From positions 1 through 53,964 of the forward strand of contig CACYYS010000004.1 in NCBI GenBank assembly GCA_902778725.1: a stretch of DNA of 53,964 nt, written 5' to 3'. Positions 43,276 to 50,453 of this stretch are shown piece by piece. The stretch is from an uncultured Ruminococcus sp. GTDB lineage: Bacteria > Bacillota > Clostridia > Oscillospirales > CAG-272. Within the stretch, counting starts at the first letter, position 1, and the number at the start of each line of letters is the position of its first letter. A model generated the notes under the pieces. That model had not been told where the DNA came from and ran no database searches. It worked only from the letters and a program-made list of their open reading frames with translations. The translations under genes were made by a program, and so were the position numbers.

Positions 43276-43334
43276 GGGAGCGAACATCCGCTCCCGGGGC
43301 CAAAACGCCGGTCGGTACGTCTGACCGGCGTTTT
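43276..43334 (+). terminator. ftsH operon terminator with preceding hairpin
   Basis: Hairpin GGGAGCG/CGCTCCC (43276-43282, 43289-43295), then terminator arms AAAACGCCGGTC (43302-43313) and GACCGGCGTTTT (43323-43334) with loop GGTACGTCT, close to the GGTACGGAT loop of the other cassettes. Confidence 0.85.
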
Positions 43335-43385
43335 GTTTGGACGAAAACAAAATCGAGACAGCGAAAACAAAGCAAATCAAATCCG

Positions 43386-43416
43386 AAAGGCGACCCGGCG
43401 AGACCGGGTCGCCTTT
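43386..43416. terminator. Second, bidirectional terminator after ftsH
   Basis: Arms AAAGGCGACCCGG (43386-43398) and CCGGGTCGCCTTT (43404-43416), loop CGAGA. Confidence 0.8.
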
Positions 43417-43496
43417 CTTCTGTGATGGTGCGGCAGAAGCAAGCCTCTGCCCTACAAGACGGAGGCGGATTTCGGCTCTCCCGTAGGGCGGGGAAC

Positions 43497-43557
43497 GCCG
43501 CGGGGCTTTAGCCGCGCGGCATAAAATTCTCGCCGCGGGGCTTTAGCCGCGCGGCAT
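43497..43557 (+). repeat. 35-base-period hairpin pair, copy 2
   Basis: Two identical 26-base units (43497-43522 and 43532-43557): GCCGCG-GGGC-TTTA-GCCG-CGCGGCAT, 35 bases apart. They are on the opposite strand to the pair at 30448-30508 and have the same linker character (AAAATTCTC, AAATGTCTC). Confidence 0.75.
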
Positions 43558-43612
43558 CAAATGTCTCCCGCCGCCTCGATTTGTTCTCTCTGTGCAGGAT
43601 GTTCGCACCATT

Positions 43613-43660
43613 GCCTCCCTTGTGTAAAGGGAGGGGGACCGCTTCGCGGTGGAGGGATTG
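43613..43660 (+). repeat. MITE-like fragment with variable hairpin
   Basis: Palindrome CCTCCCTT-GTGTA-AAGGGAGG (43614-43634), GGG, hairpin ACCGC-TTC-GCGGT (43638-43650), GGAGGGATTG. The architecture is the same as at 17251-17294, with a divergent outer palindrome. Confidence 0.65.
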
Positions 43661-43683
43661 TTCTCTTGTTTGTAACATCCAAC

Positions 43684-43768
43684 CCGCCGCGGCGCGGCGG
43701 ATTTCACCCGTCCGGAGGACGGATTTCACCGCGCGGAGCGCGATTTCACCCGCCGGAGGCGGATTTCA
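43684..43768 (+). repeat. Mini-hairpin array with constant loop and changing arms
   Basis: Four units at a period of 20-24 bases: CCGCCGC-GGC-GCGGCGG (43684-43700), CCGTCC-GGA-GGACGG (43708-43722), CGCGC-GGA-GCGCG (43730-43742) and CCGCC-GGA-GGCGG (43750-43762). After each comes ATTTCA, extended to ATTTCACC after the first three. The arms differ from unit to unit yet pair perfectly. Confidence 0.8.
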
Positions 43769-43802
43769 TTGCCGCGCATCGGGAGATGTGCGGCTTAGGG
43801 GC

Positions 43803-43831
43803 TTGTCTTTTTCTGTCTTTTTTGCTACAAT
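43803..43831 (+). promoter_or_regulatory. Promoter of the HAD-dapB-yifB genes
   Basis: TTGTCT (43803-43808), 17-base spacer, TACAAT (43826-43831), 28 bases upstream of the HAD gene ATG. Confidence 0.65.
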
Positions 43832-43859
43832 AGAGAAAACCATCGGAACGGAGGACGCC

Positions 43860-44519
43860 ATGCCGCGCTTTCACACCTTTTTCTTCGATCTGGACGGGAC
43901 GCTGACAGACCCCGCGCCGGGGATCACCTCCTCGATCCAAAAGGGGCTGGAGGCGTGCGGGATCGAGCCGCCGCCGCGCGAGGCGCTCCTCCCCTTCATC
44001 GGTCCTCCGCTCGCCGAGACCTTCAGCGCTTTCGGGCTCGGGGAGGAGGAGGTGCGCCGTGCCGTCGCCGGGTTCCGCGCCTATTTTTCCGTGACCGGGA
44101 TTTTTGAGAACAAGCTCTATCCCGGCATCCCGGAGATGCTCGCCTCCCTGCGGGAGGCGGGCGCGACGCTCTGCATCGCCACTTCCAAGCCGGAGGAGTT
44201 TGCCGTGCGGATCGCCCGGCACTTCGGGATCGCGGAGTATTTTCACCGGATCGCCGGCGCCGCGATGGACGAAACGCGCACCAAAAAGGCGGAGGTCCTC
44301 GCGTATCTCGAAAAAGAGATCGGTCTTTCCTCGGTGGAGGGCGTTCTGATGATCGGCGACCGGCGCCACGACGTAACGGGCGCCCGGGCGCGCGGGATCC
44401 CCGCCGTCGGCGTCCTCTACGGCTACGGGTCGGAAGAGGAGCTGCGCGAGGCCGGCGCTTTTTCTCTCGCCGCCACGGTAAACGATCTTTCCCGCCTCCT
44501 GCATTCCTTTTTGAAATAA
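43860..44519 (+). CDS. HAD-family hydrolase, phosphoglycolate phosphatase-like
   Basis: A 219-residue HAD phosphatase. The ATG at 43860 with GGAGGA before it was chosen; the open frame upstream runs through repeats. Motif I FFFDLDGTLTDPAPGI (nucleophile Asp), cap domain with GIEPPPREALLPFIGPPL, motif II CIATSKPEEFA, Lys in the TRTKKAEVL region, and motif IV GVLMIGDRRHDVTGARA. The cap type matches Gph/PpaX-like enzymes; the substrate is unknown. dapB follows after 46 bases. Confidence 0.92.
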   Translation: MPRFHTFFFDLDGTLTDPAPGITSSIQKGLEACGIEPPPREALLPFIGPPLAETFSAFGLGEEEVRRAVAGFRAYFSVTGIFENKLYPGIPEMLASLREAGATLCIATSKPEEFAVRIARHFGIAEYFHRIAGAAMDETRTKKAEVLAYLEKEIGLSSVEGVLMIGDRRHDVTGARARGIPAVGVLYGYGSEEELREAGAFSLAATVNDLSRLLHSFLK

Positions 44520-44565
44520 CCGGCGCCGCTCCGGCATATCCTGTAAAAAACGTTTGTGAGGAGCT

Positions 44566-45318
44566 ATGCCGGACAAGACCTGTTCGATCCTGCTCTGCGG
44601 AGCCTGCGGGAGGATGGGCCGCGCCGTCGCGGAGGCGGCGGAGGCTCAAAACTGCCGGATCCTCTGCGGCGTCGATCTTTATCCCGCTCCGGCGCCCTTT
44701 CCCGTTTTCCCCGCGCTCGCGCTTGTGGAGGAACGGCCGGACGCCGTGATCGATTTTTCCTATCACACCTTCACGCCGGAGGTGCTCGCCTTCTGCGTTT
44801 CCCACGCGCTGCCCGCCGTGATCGCCACGACCGGGCAGACTGAGGAGGAGGAAGCGGCGGTACGGGACGCCGCCGCCCGGATCCCCGTCCTCCGCTCCGG
44901 CAATCTCTCCCTCGGCGCGGCGCTGCTCGCCCGTCTCGTCTCCCTCGCGGCGGCTGCCGTCGATTGGGACGCGGAGATCGTGGAGGAGCATCACGCCGCC
45001 AAGCTCGACGCGCCGAGCGGCACCGCCCTCCTGCTCGGGGAGGCGATCCGGACCGCCCGCGGCGGAGGAGAATTCCGCTACGACCGGCGCCTCGCCCGCC
45101 GCCCGCGGGATAAGGGGGAGATCGGGATCCATTCTCTGCGCGCCGGCGGCATCGTCGGCCGCCACGAGGTCCTCTTTGCCTCCGGAGGGGAGGTCCTGCG
45201 CCTTACCCACGAGGTCTCCGGGCGCGCCGTGTTCGCCGAGGGGGCGCTTGCCGCTGCCCGCGCGCTCACCGGGCTCCCGCCCGGCTTTTACACTCTGTCC
45301 GATATCCTGTTTTCCTGA
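44566..45318 (+). CDS. dapB: 4-hydroxy-tetrahydrodipicolinate reductase
   Basis: NAD(P)H-dependent enzyme of 250 residues in lysine and diaminopimelate synthesis, cytoplasmic. Nucleotide-binding CGACGRMGRAVAEAAEA (about 9-25), VIDFSYHTFTPEVLAF, ATTGQTEEEEAAV and SGNLSLGAALL are as in the family. The catalytic EEHHAAKLDAPSGTALLLGE (about 141-160) has the His-His and Lys. IGIHSLRAGGIVGRHEVLFA gives the C-terminal part. GAGGAG precedes the ATG. No other dap gene is present, so it is separated from the rest of the pathway. Confidence 0.97.
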   Translation: MPDKTCSILLCGACGRMGRAVAEAAEAQNCRILCGVDLYPAPAPFPVFPALALVEERPDAVIDFSYHTFTPEVLAFCVSHALPAVIATTGQTEEEEAAVRDAAARIPVLRSGNLSLGAALLARLVSLAAAAVDWDAEIVEEHHAAKLDAPSGTALLLGEAIRTARGGGEFRYDRRLARRPRDKGEIGIHSLRAGGIVGRHEVLFASGGEVLRLTHEVSGRAVFAEGALAAARALTGLPPGFYTLSDILFS

Positions 45319-45343
45319 AAAAAAGACGTTCAAGGAGAAGATC

Positions 45344-46891
45344 ATGCTTGCTACCGTTTACAGCGCCGGACTCTGCGGGATCGACGGTTTTGAAGTGACC
45401 GTGGAATGCTCCGCACAGAAAAAGATGGAGCAGTTCGACATCGTCGGGCTGCCGGACGCCGCCGTCAAGGAGGCGAAGGACCGCGTGCGCACCGCCTGCG
45501 AGAACAGCGGCTTCCGCTTCCCGGAGCTGACGCTCACGGTCAACCTCGCCCCCGCCGGCCGCAAAAAGGAAGGCTCCGGCTACGACGCGGCGATCCTTGT
45601 CGCCATCCTGCGCTGCACCGGGGTGATCCCGGAGTCGGTCCCTCTCGGGGATTACGCCTTCATCGGGGAGCTCTCGCTCTCCGGGGCGCTGCGCTCCGTT
45701 CCCGGCGTGCTCCCGCTCGTCCTCGCCGCGCGGGACGCGGGCAGCAAGGCGGTCTTCGTTCCCGCCGTCTCGGCGGCGGAAGCCTCCGTTGCGGAGGGGA
45801 TCGCCGTCTACCCCGCCAAAAGCGTCACGGCCATCCTGCGCCACCTGCGCGGGGAGGAGAGGATCGAGCCCGCCGTCTTCGACCGTTCCGCCTATTTCTC
45901 CCGCCTGCCGGACGGACTGCCGGACTTTTCCGACGTGCGGGGGCAGGAGCGCGCCAAGCGCGCGCTGGAGATCGCCGCGGCGGGCGGACACAACGTCCTG
46001 ATGATCGGGCCTCCCGGCTCCGGCAAGTCGATGCTTGCGCGCCGGCTCCCCGGCATCCTGCCGGATATCACCTACGAGGAGGCGCTCGAGACGACCAAGA
46101 TCTACTCCGTCTCCGGGCTGCTCCCCGAGGGCGTCGCGCTGATGAACGTCCGTCCCTTCCGCTCTCCGCACCACACGATGTCCGCGCCGGCGCTGGTCGG
46201 CGGCGGGCAGGTCCCCCGCCCCGGCGAGGTCTCCCTCGCGCACAACGGGGTGCTGTTCCTCGACGAGTTCCCCGAGTTCTCGAAGAGCGCGTGCGAGGCG
46301 CTCCGCCAGCCGCTGGAGGACGGGGAGATCACCGTCACCCGCGTGCAGGGGCGCGTCAAGTATCCCTGCCGCTTCATGCTCGTCTGCGCGATGAACCCCT
46401 GCCGCTGCGGGTATTTCGGCCATCCCACCAAGCCCTGCACCTGCCGCGCCGACGACGTGAAAAAGTACCTCTCCAAGATCAGCGGTCCGCTCTCCGACCG
46501 CGTCGATATCCAGATCGAGGTCCCCGCCGTCAGCTACGACGAGATGACCGCCAAAGCGGAGGGGGAGAGCTCCGCCGCCATCCGCGCCCGCGTCAACGCC
46601 GCCCGCGCCGCCGCCCTCCGCCGCTTTACCGCCGCGGGCGTCTCCGACCGGTTCTGCAACGCCGATATGGACGCCCGGGAGACGCGCCGCTGGTGCGTCC
46701 CCGAGGAGGACGCCGCCCGCCTGCTCGAGCTCTCCTTCAACAAGCTCGGGATGTCCGCCCGCGGCTACGACAAGGTCCTGCGCGTCGCCCGTACCATTGC
46801 CGACCTCGCGGGAAGCGAAACGATCCGCGCCGAGCACGTTGCCGAGGCGATCCAGCTCCGCTCCCTCGACCGGGAATACTTTAAAAATTAA
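45344..46891 (+). CDS. YifB-family Mg-chelatase-like AAA ATPase (ComM-like)
   Basis: A 515-residue ATPase. The ATG at 45344 is preceded by AAGGAGAAG and gives the standard N-terminus MLATVYSAGLCGIDGF; the frame open upstream belongs to the dapB shadow. The N-terminal ChlI domain contains VGLPDAAVKEAKDRVR and NLAPAGRKKEGSGYDAAI. Walker A GPPGSGKSMLARRLP is near 221, Walker B LFLDEFPEF near 305, and the Cys motif CAMNPCRCGYFGHPTKPCTC near 349. ComM is a branch-migration helicase in natural transformation; YifB-like proteins are widespread. The last residues FKN and the stop lie in an AT-rich direct repeat. Confidence 0.93.
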   Translation: MLATVYSAGLCGIDGFEVTVECSAQKKMEQFDIVGLPDAAVKEAKDRVRTACENSGFRFPELTLTVNLAPAGRKKEGSGYDAAILVAILRCTGVIPESVPLGDYAFIGELSLSGALRSVPGVLPLVLAARDAGSKAVFVPAVSAAEASVAEGIAVYPAKSVTAILRHLRGEERIEPAVFDRSAYFSRLPDGLPDFSDVRGQERAKRALEIAAAGGHNVLMIGPPGSGKSMLARRLPGILPDITYEEALETTKIYSVSGLLPEGVALMNVRPFRSPHHTMSAPALVGGGQVPRPGEVSLAHNGVLFLDEFPEFSKSACEALRQPLEDGEITVTRVQGRVKYPCRFMLVCAMNPCRCGYFGHPTKPCTCRADDVKKYLSKISGPLSDRVDIQIEVPAVSYDEMTAKAEGESSAAIRARVNAARAAALRRFTAAGVSDRFCNADMDARETRRWCVPEEDAARLLELSFNKLGMSARGYDKVLRVARTIADLAGSETIRAEHVAEAIQLRSLDREYFKN

Positions 46892-46911
46892 GAATGAAAA
46901 ATTAAGAATCA
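46880..46911 (+). repeat. AT-rich direct repeat over the yifB-like stop codon
   Basis: The 13-base unit AAAAATTAAGAAT occurs twice, at 46883-46895 and 46898-46910. The first copy contains the stop TAA, so the gene end was shaped by this repeat. Confidence 0.7.
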
Positions 46912-46929
46912 AGAGAACCTGCTTTTCCG

Positions 46930-46960
46930 AACGCCGGTCGCTGACTTCGACCGGCGTTTT
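46930..46960 (+). terminator. Terminator of the yifB-like gene
   Basis: Arms AACGCCGGTCG (46930-46940) and CGACCGGCGTT (46948-46958) with TTTT, loop CTGACTT. The arms resemble those of the terminator at 43302-43334. Confidence 0.85.
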
Positions 46961-47072
46961 CCTTTCGCCGCGGAGCGCTTGCGGCAAGGAGAGGAGAAAA
47001 GCCGTCCGGCAGGGAGGCGGTCTTCCGTTTTGCGGCGGAGCCGGAAATATCGCGGGGATCCTGCCGATCCTC

Positions 47073-47101
47073 TTGAAAAGAGGAAGGGCTTATGCTATAC
47101 T
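47073..47101 (+). promoter_or_regulatory. Promoter of the MoxR-DUF58 operon
   Basis: TTGAAA (47073-47078), 17-base spacer, TATACT (47096-47101), about 64 bases upstream of the ATG. Confidence 0.8.
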
Positions 47102-47164
47102 GAATGCAAGATCTCACATTTCCGCCTGCAAAACGGAAAAATCTGAAGAACCGGAGAGAAGACC

Positions 47165-48106
47165 ATGGATACCGAAAGGTTTGTACAGTTCAAAGACCGG
47201 CTGCTGGCAAACTGCCGCAGCGTGATCGTCGGCAAGGACGAGGTGATCGAGCAGATCGTGATCTGCCTGATCGCCGGAGGGCACGTGCTGCTCGAGGACG
47301 TTCCCGGCACAGGCAAGACCATGCTGCTGCGCGCCTTTTCAAGGAGTCTGGGCGGGGAGTTCCGCCGCGTACAGTTCACCCCGGACCTGCTCCCCTCGGA
47401 TCTGACCGGGATCAATTTTTACAATCAGAAGGCCGGTGAATTCGAGTTCCGGCCCGGTCCGCTTTTCGCCAACTTTATCCTCGCCGACGAGATCAACCGC
47501 GCCACGCCGCGCAGCCAGAGCGCGCTGCTCGAGGTGATGGAGGAGCGGCAGATCACCGTGGACGGCGTCACCCGCCGTATGGCGGAGCCGTATATGGTCA
47601 TGGCGACGCAGAACCCGGTGGAATCCTTCGGCACCTTCCCTCTGCCCGAGGCGCAGATGGACCGCTTTTTCATGCGGCTCAGCCTGGGCTATCCCGGACG
47701 GGAGGAGGAGCTTTCCGTCCTCTGCCGGCGCGACTCCAGGGAGATTCTGGAGGAGCTTGCCCCGGCGGTCACGCCGGAGGAACTCGCCGAACTGCAAAAA
47801 AGCTATCCCGGGATCCGCGTTTCCGACGACGTCGCAGGCTACCTGATGGATCTTGTCGAGCGTACGCGGACGCACGAGCTGACGACCCTCGGCGTGAGCA
47901 CGCGCGGAGCGCTGGCGCTCTACCGCGCCGCGCAGATCCGCGCCGCCCTCAGCGGACGGGACTATGTGATCCCGGAGGACGTGAAGACCGAGGCGATGAC
48001 GGTCCTGCCTCACCGCGTCGTGCTCTCCGGCAGCCGCCATCTCGATCCCGCCGCCTTTATCCGCCGGATCCTGGACGAGCTGCCCGTCCCGATCGACCGG
48101 CCATGA
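47165..48106 (+). CDS. MoxR-family AAA ATPase
   Basis: A 313-residue MoxR ATPase, a chaperone-like factor that activates or matures metal- or wall-associated complexes. CRSVIVGKDEVIEQIVICL is the family N-terminus. Walker A DVPGTGKTMLLRAFS is near residue 44, DLTGINFYNQKAGEFEFRPG is the MoxR insertion, Walker B FILADEINRATPRSQSALLE near 106, and sensor 1 is in ATQNPVESFGTFPLPEAQMD followed by RFF. The C-terminal lid includes GVSTRGALALYRAAQIRAAL. It overlaps the DUF58 gene by four bases, the usual MoxR-DUF58 pair. Confidence 0.95.
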   Translation: MDTERFVQFKDRLLANCRSVIVGKDEVIEQIVICLIAGGHVLLEDVPGTGKTMLLRAFSRSLGGEFRRVQFTPDLLPSDLTGINFYNQKAGEFEFRPGPLFANFILADEINRATPRSQSALLEVMEERQITVDGVTRRMAEPYMVMATQNPVESFGTFPLPEAQMDRFFMRLSLGYPGREEELSVLCRRDSREILEELAPAVTPEELAELQKSYPGIRVSDDVAGYLMDLVERTRTHELTTLGVSTRGALALYRAAQIRAALSGRDYVIPEDVKTEAMTVLPHRVVLSGSRHLDPAAFIRRILDELPVPIDRP

Positions 48107-49149
48107 TCTTCTTTCTGATTTTCGCCGTGATCGCTTTCTTCGCCGTGCTGGAGGCGCTCAGCCTGCGCTACGCGGAGCGGGCGGTCCATACGCGCGTGGA
48201 GACAGACCTTTCCCTCTGCGCGCCGGAGGAGGAGATCACGCTGCGCTATACCGTCAGCAGCAGTTTTTTCCTTCCCCTGCTCTACGTCGGCGTCTCGATT
48301 TATTTTGACGACGACGTCAGCATCCTCCCGGAGGACAACGCCGGGCAGAAGTGGACGCTTCACAGCGATTTTTCCGGGATCCACGTGGAGCACCGGATGC
48401 GTCTCCTGCCCCGCGGCCGCCGCACCGGTCAGGTGGTCTTCCGTATCAAACGCCGCGGCGCGCACACGGTCGGCCGGCACTACGTTGAGACGGGGGACTA
48501 CCTCGGTATCAAGGCGTCGGTGCGCACCGTGGAGGGGGAGGACCGCATCGTCTGCACGGCAAAGAGCTGGGAGAGCGAGCCGGAGTTCGATCCGTTCGGC
48601 GGACTTCTGGGCGAGATCTCGGTGCGGCGCTTTATCCACGAGGATCCCTGCCTGATCGCCGGATACCGGGATTACACGGGGCGCGAACCGATGAAGCAGA
48701 TCTCCTGGTACCAGAGCGCCAAGACCGGCCGCCTCACCGTCAGGCAGCAGGACCACACCGCCCAGGCGAACGTGGCGGTCCTCTTCAATATGGAGGGCGG
48801 CGACAGAGCGGCGCTGGAGCGCTGCCTCTCCCTCGCCCGCAGCGTCTGCGAAAAGCTGGAGGAGCTGAGGATCCCCTATCTCTTTCGCAGCAACGGCGAT
48901 CTCCGGGACGTGGCGGAGGGGATCGGCCGCAGTCATCTCTATCCGATCCTGCGTTCGCTCGGACTCAGCCGTCTTTCCTGCTACACGCCGTTTTCCCTTC
49001 TTGTGGATCGTTGTATCCGGGAGGGCTTTACAAACCGGACGTATATCGTGATCACGGACGCCGTGCCCGCCGAGCTGCTGCAAAGGCTCCAGGCGTACAG
49101 CGAGCACCGGGTCGTTTCCTTCAGCGGAAGGGAAGGTGAGAGAGCATGA
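48103..49149 (+). CDS. DUF58 protein (VWA-like partner of MoxR)
   Basis: A 348-residue protein with a single N-terminal hydrophobic segment (IFFLIFAVIAFFAVLEAL) and the DUF58 core: DPFGGLLGEISVRRFIHEDP, then REPMKQISWYQSAKTGRLTV and RQQDHTAQANVAVLFNMEGG. The last matches the RxIxWxxSAKTGxLxVR motif. The VWA-like domain probably engages the MoxR ATPase. Both junctions overlap neighbouring genes (ATGA). Envelope stress or wall assembly is the usual inferred role. Confidence 0.92.
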   Translation: MIFFLIFAVIAFFAVLEALSLRYAERAVHTRVETDLSLCAPEEEITLRYTVSSSFFLPLLYVGVSIYFDDDVSILPEDNAGQKWTLHSDFSGIHVEHRMRLLPRGRRTGQVVFRIKRRGAHTVGRHYVETGDYLGIKASVRTVEGEDRIVCTAKSWESEPEFDPFGGLLGEISVRRFIHEDPCLIAGYRDYTGREPMKQISWYQSAKTGRLTVRQQDHTAQANVAVLFNMEGGDRAALERCLSLARSVCEKLEELRIPYLFRSNGDLRDVAEGIGRSHLYPILRSLGLSRLSCYTPFSLLVDRCIREGFTNRTYIVITDAVPAELLQRLQAYSEHRVVSFSGREGERA

Positions 49150-50348
49150 AATACCGATACGCGATGCCCGCGCGGGTCGCGGCAGAGGTCTGTCTGCTCC
49201 TTCTGCCTTACGGGTTCTTTGATCCGCTCGGTCCGCGCGTCTGGCTTCTTGCGGCGTTCGCCGCCGCCGTCCTTCTCTGCGGGATCGCCGCCGTCGGCTT
49301 CGACCGGGCGATCCTCCGCCTCCTTTGCTGTCTGCCGGCGGCGCTCCTCCTCCTTGCGGCGGACCGCGTCGGTCTTTTGACCGTTCTGGGCGTCTCTTGG
49401 CTTTTCGCCGCGCTCCGCCTTACCGTCGGACGCTTTTCCGTCCCCTACTGGGCTTATCGCCGGGAGTTTGCCGTTCTGACGTTCGCCGCCGTCCTCGCGT
49501 CGCTTTTGGCCGCGGCGGGGCTGGGGCATCCCTCTCTGATCGGGTTTGCCGCGGCGTCCGTCCTGCTCGGGGTCTATTCTTTGCGCGTGATCCGGCTCGG
49601 AACGCCGGAGGAGCCGCGCTGGGGCGCGTACAGCGCGCTGGAGCTGGCGCTCCCCTTTGGCGCGGCGACGGGGCTTTCCGCTCTGCTCTGGCTCTTCTTT
49701 TGCGGCGTATACTACGTGCTGGAATGGATCGCCGGTCTTTTTTGGGTGCCTTCCGCACCCGCGCGCCAGTCGAGCGATCCGGTCGCGGAGCTTCCGCATC
49801 TCCAGTATTCCATCGCTCCGACGCCCTACGGATCCGGGCAGGCCGTTTACGAGGAACTGCCGCCTGAGCCGCAGACTCCCGCGGAGCCGGAGGGGACGGA
49901 TCTCGTCCGTCTCCTGCCGCCCTACGTCTGGCTGATCATCATCCTCGCCGTGCTCCTCGCGGCGGGACTGCTGATCTGGCTGTGCCTCCGCCGGCGCAAG
50001 GTCGCCCGCAGAGCCGCGGGGACGGGAGAGGACGCGGAGACGGGAAGGGCCCGGCGCGGGCGGCGCGGCAAGACCGCCGCCCTCAGCCCGGAGAAGCGGA
50101 TCCGCGCCGTTTACCGCAGCTATCTCCGGTTTTTGCAGCTGCGCGGCCAGGTCATCCGCGGCAGCGATACCTCGCAGGACGTGCTGGCGGCTTCCGCCGT
50201 TTGCGGGTCCGGCGAGGACGAACGGGAGCTGCGCGCGGTCTATCTCGCCGCCCGCTACGGAGACGGCGCCGCGCTTGCGGAAGCGGACGCCCTGCGCGCG
50301 GAGGAGCTTTTCCGGAACATCCGGGGAGAAGAGCAGCCCGCCCGGTAA
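49146..50348 (+). CDS. Membrane protein with C-terminal DUF4129-like domain
   Basis: A 400-residue protein with about seven hydrophobic segments in the first 200 residues, an external Pro-rich linker (PPEPQTPAEPEGT), another membrane segment (about 258-280, YVWLIIILAVLLAAGLLIWL) and a cytoplasmic basic tail. The tail (about 310-395) has EKRIRAVYRSYLRFLQLRGQ, DTSQDVLAAS and ELRAVYLAARYGDGAAL, the DUF4129 pattern. In related operons the third gene is a membrane-bound transglutaminase; the transglutaminase domain is missing here. It ends at a strong terminator. Confidence 0.83.
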   Translation: MKYRYAMPARVAAEVCLLLLPYGFFDPLGPRVWLLAAFAAAVLLCGIAAVGFDRAILRLLCCLPAALLLLAADRVGLLTVLGVSWLFAALRLTVGRFSVPYWAYRREFAVLTFAAVLASLLAAAGLGHPSLIGFAAASVLLGVYSLRVIRLGTPEEPRWGAYSALELALPFGAATGLSALLWLFFCGVYYVLEWIAGLFWVPSAPARQSSDPVAELPHLQYSIAPTPYGSGQAVYEELPPEPQTPAEPEGTDLVRLLPPYVWLIIILAVLLAAGLLIWLCLRRRKVARRAAGTGEDAETGRARRGRRGKTAALSPEKRIRAVYRSYLRFLQLRGQVIRGSDTSQDVLAASAVCGSGEDERELRAVYLAARYGDGAALAEADALRAEELFRNIRGEEQPAR

Positions 50349-50356
50349 AAGAAAAA

Positions 50357-50396
50357 AGCCCGGACCGTTTCCACGAACGGTCCGGGCTTTTCTCTT
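50357..50396 (+). terminator. Terminator of the MoxR operon
   Basis: Arms AGCCCGGACCGTT (50357-50369) and AACGGTCCGGGCT (50376-50388), loop TCCACG, A-run before and TTTCTCTT after. Confidence 0.92.
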
Positions 50397-50453
50397 GCGC
50401 CGTTTTCCTTTTTTCCGGAAAAGGCGGGTCCGATTGGGGAAAAGCGGGCTTTT

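Larger units (their letters stand above)
43210..43859. other. 650-base gene-free repeat nest after ftsH
   Basis: Contains in order: cassette hairpin CTTCCTTTTC-TGAA-GAAAAGGAAG (43226-43249), two terminators, the 35-base-period hairpin pair, a MITE-like piece, a mini-hairpin array and the promoter of the HAD gene. Open frames here are formed by the repeats and are not credible genes. Confidence 0.75.

Noticed and set aside
43684..43768. CRISPR array
   Set aside because: Units of 20-24 bases with self-pairing variable parts, only four units, no cas genes.
44520..44565. Lysine riboswitch before dapB
   Set aside because: The gap is 46 bases, far too short for the aptamer.
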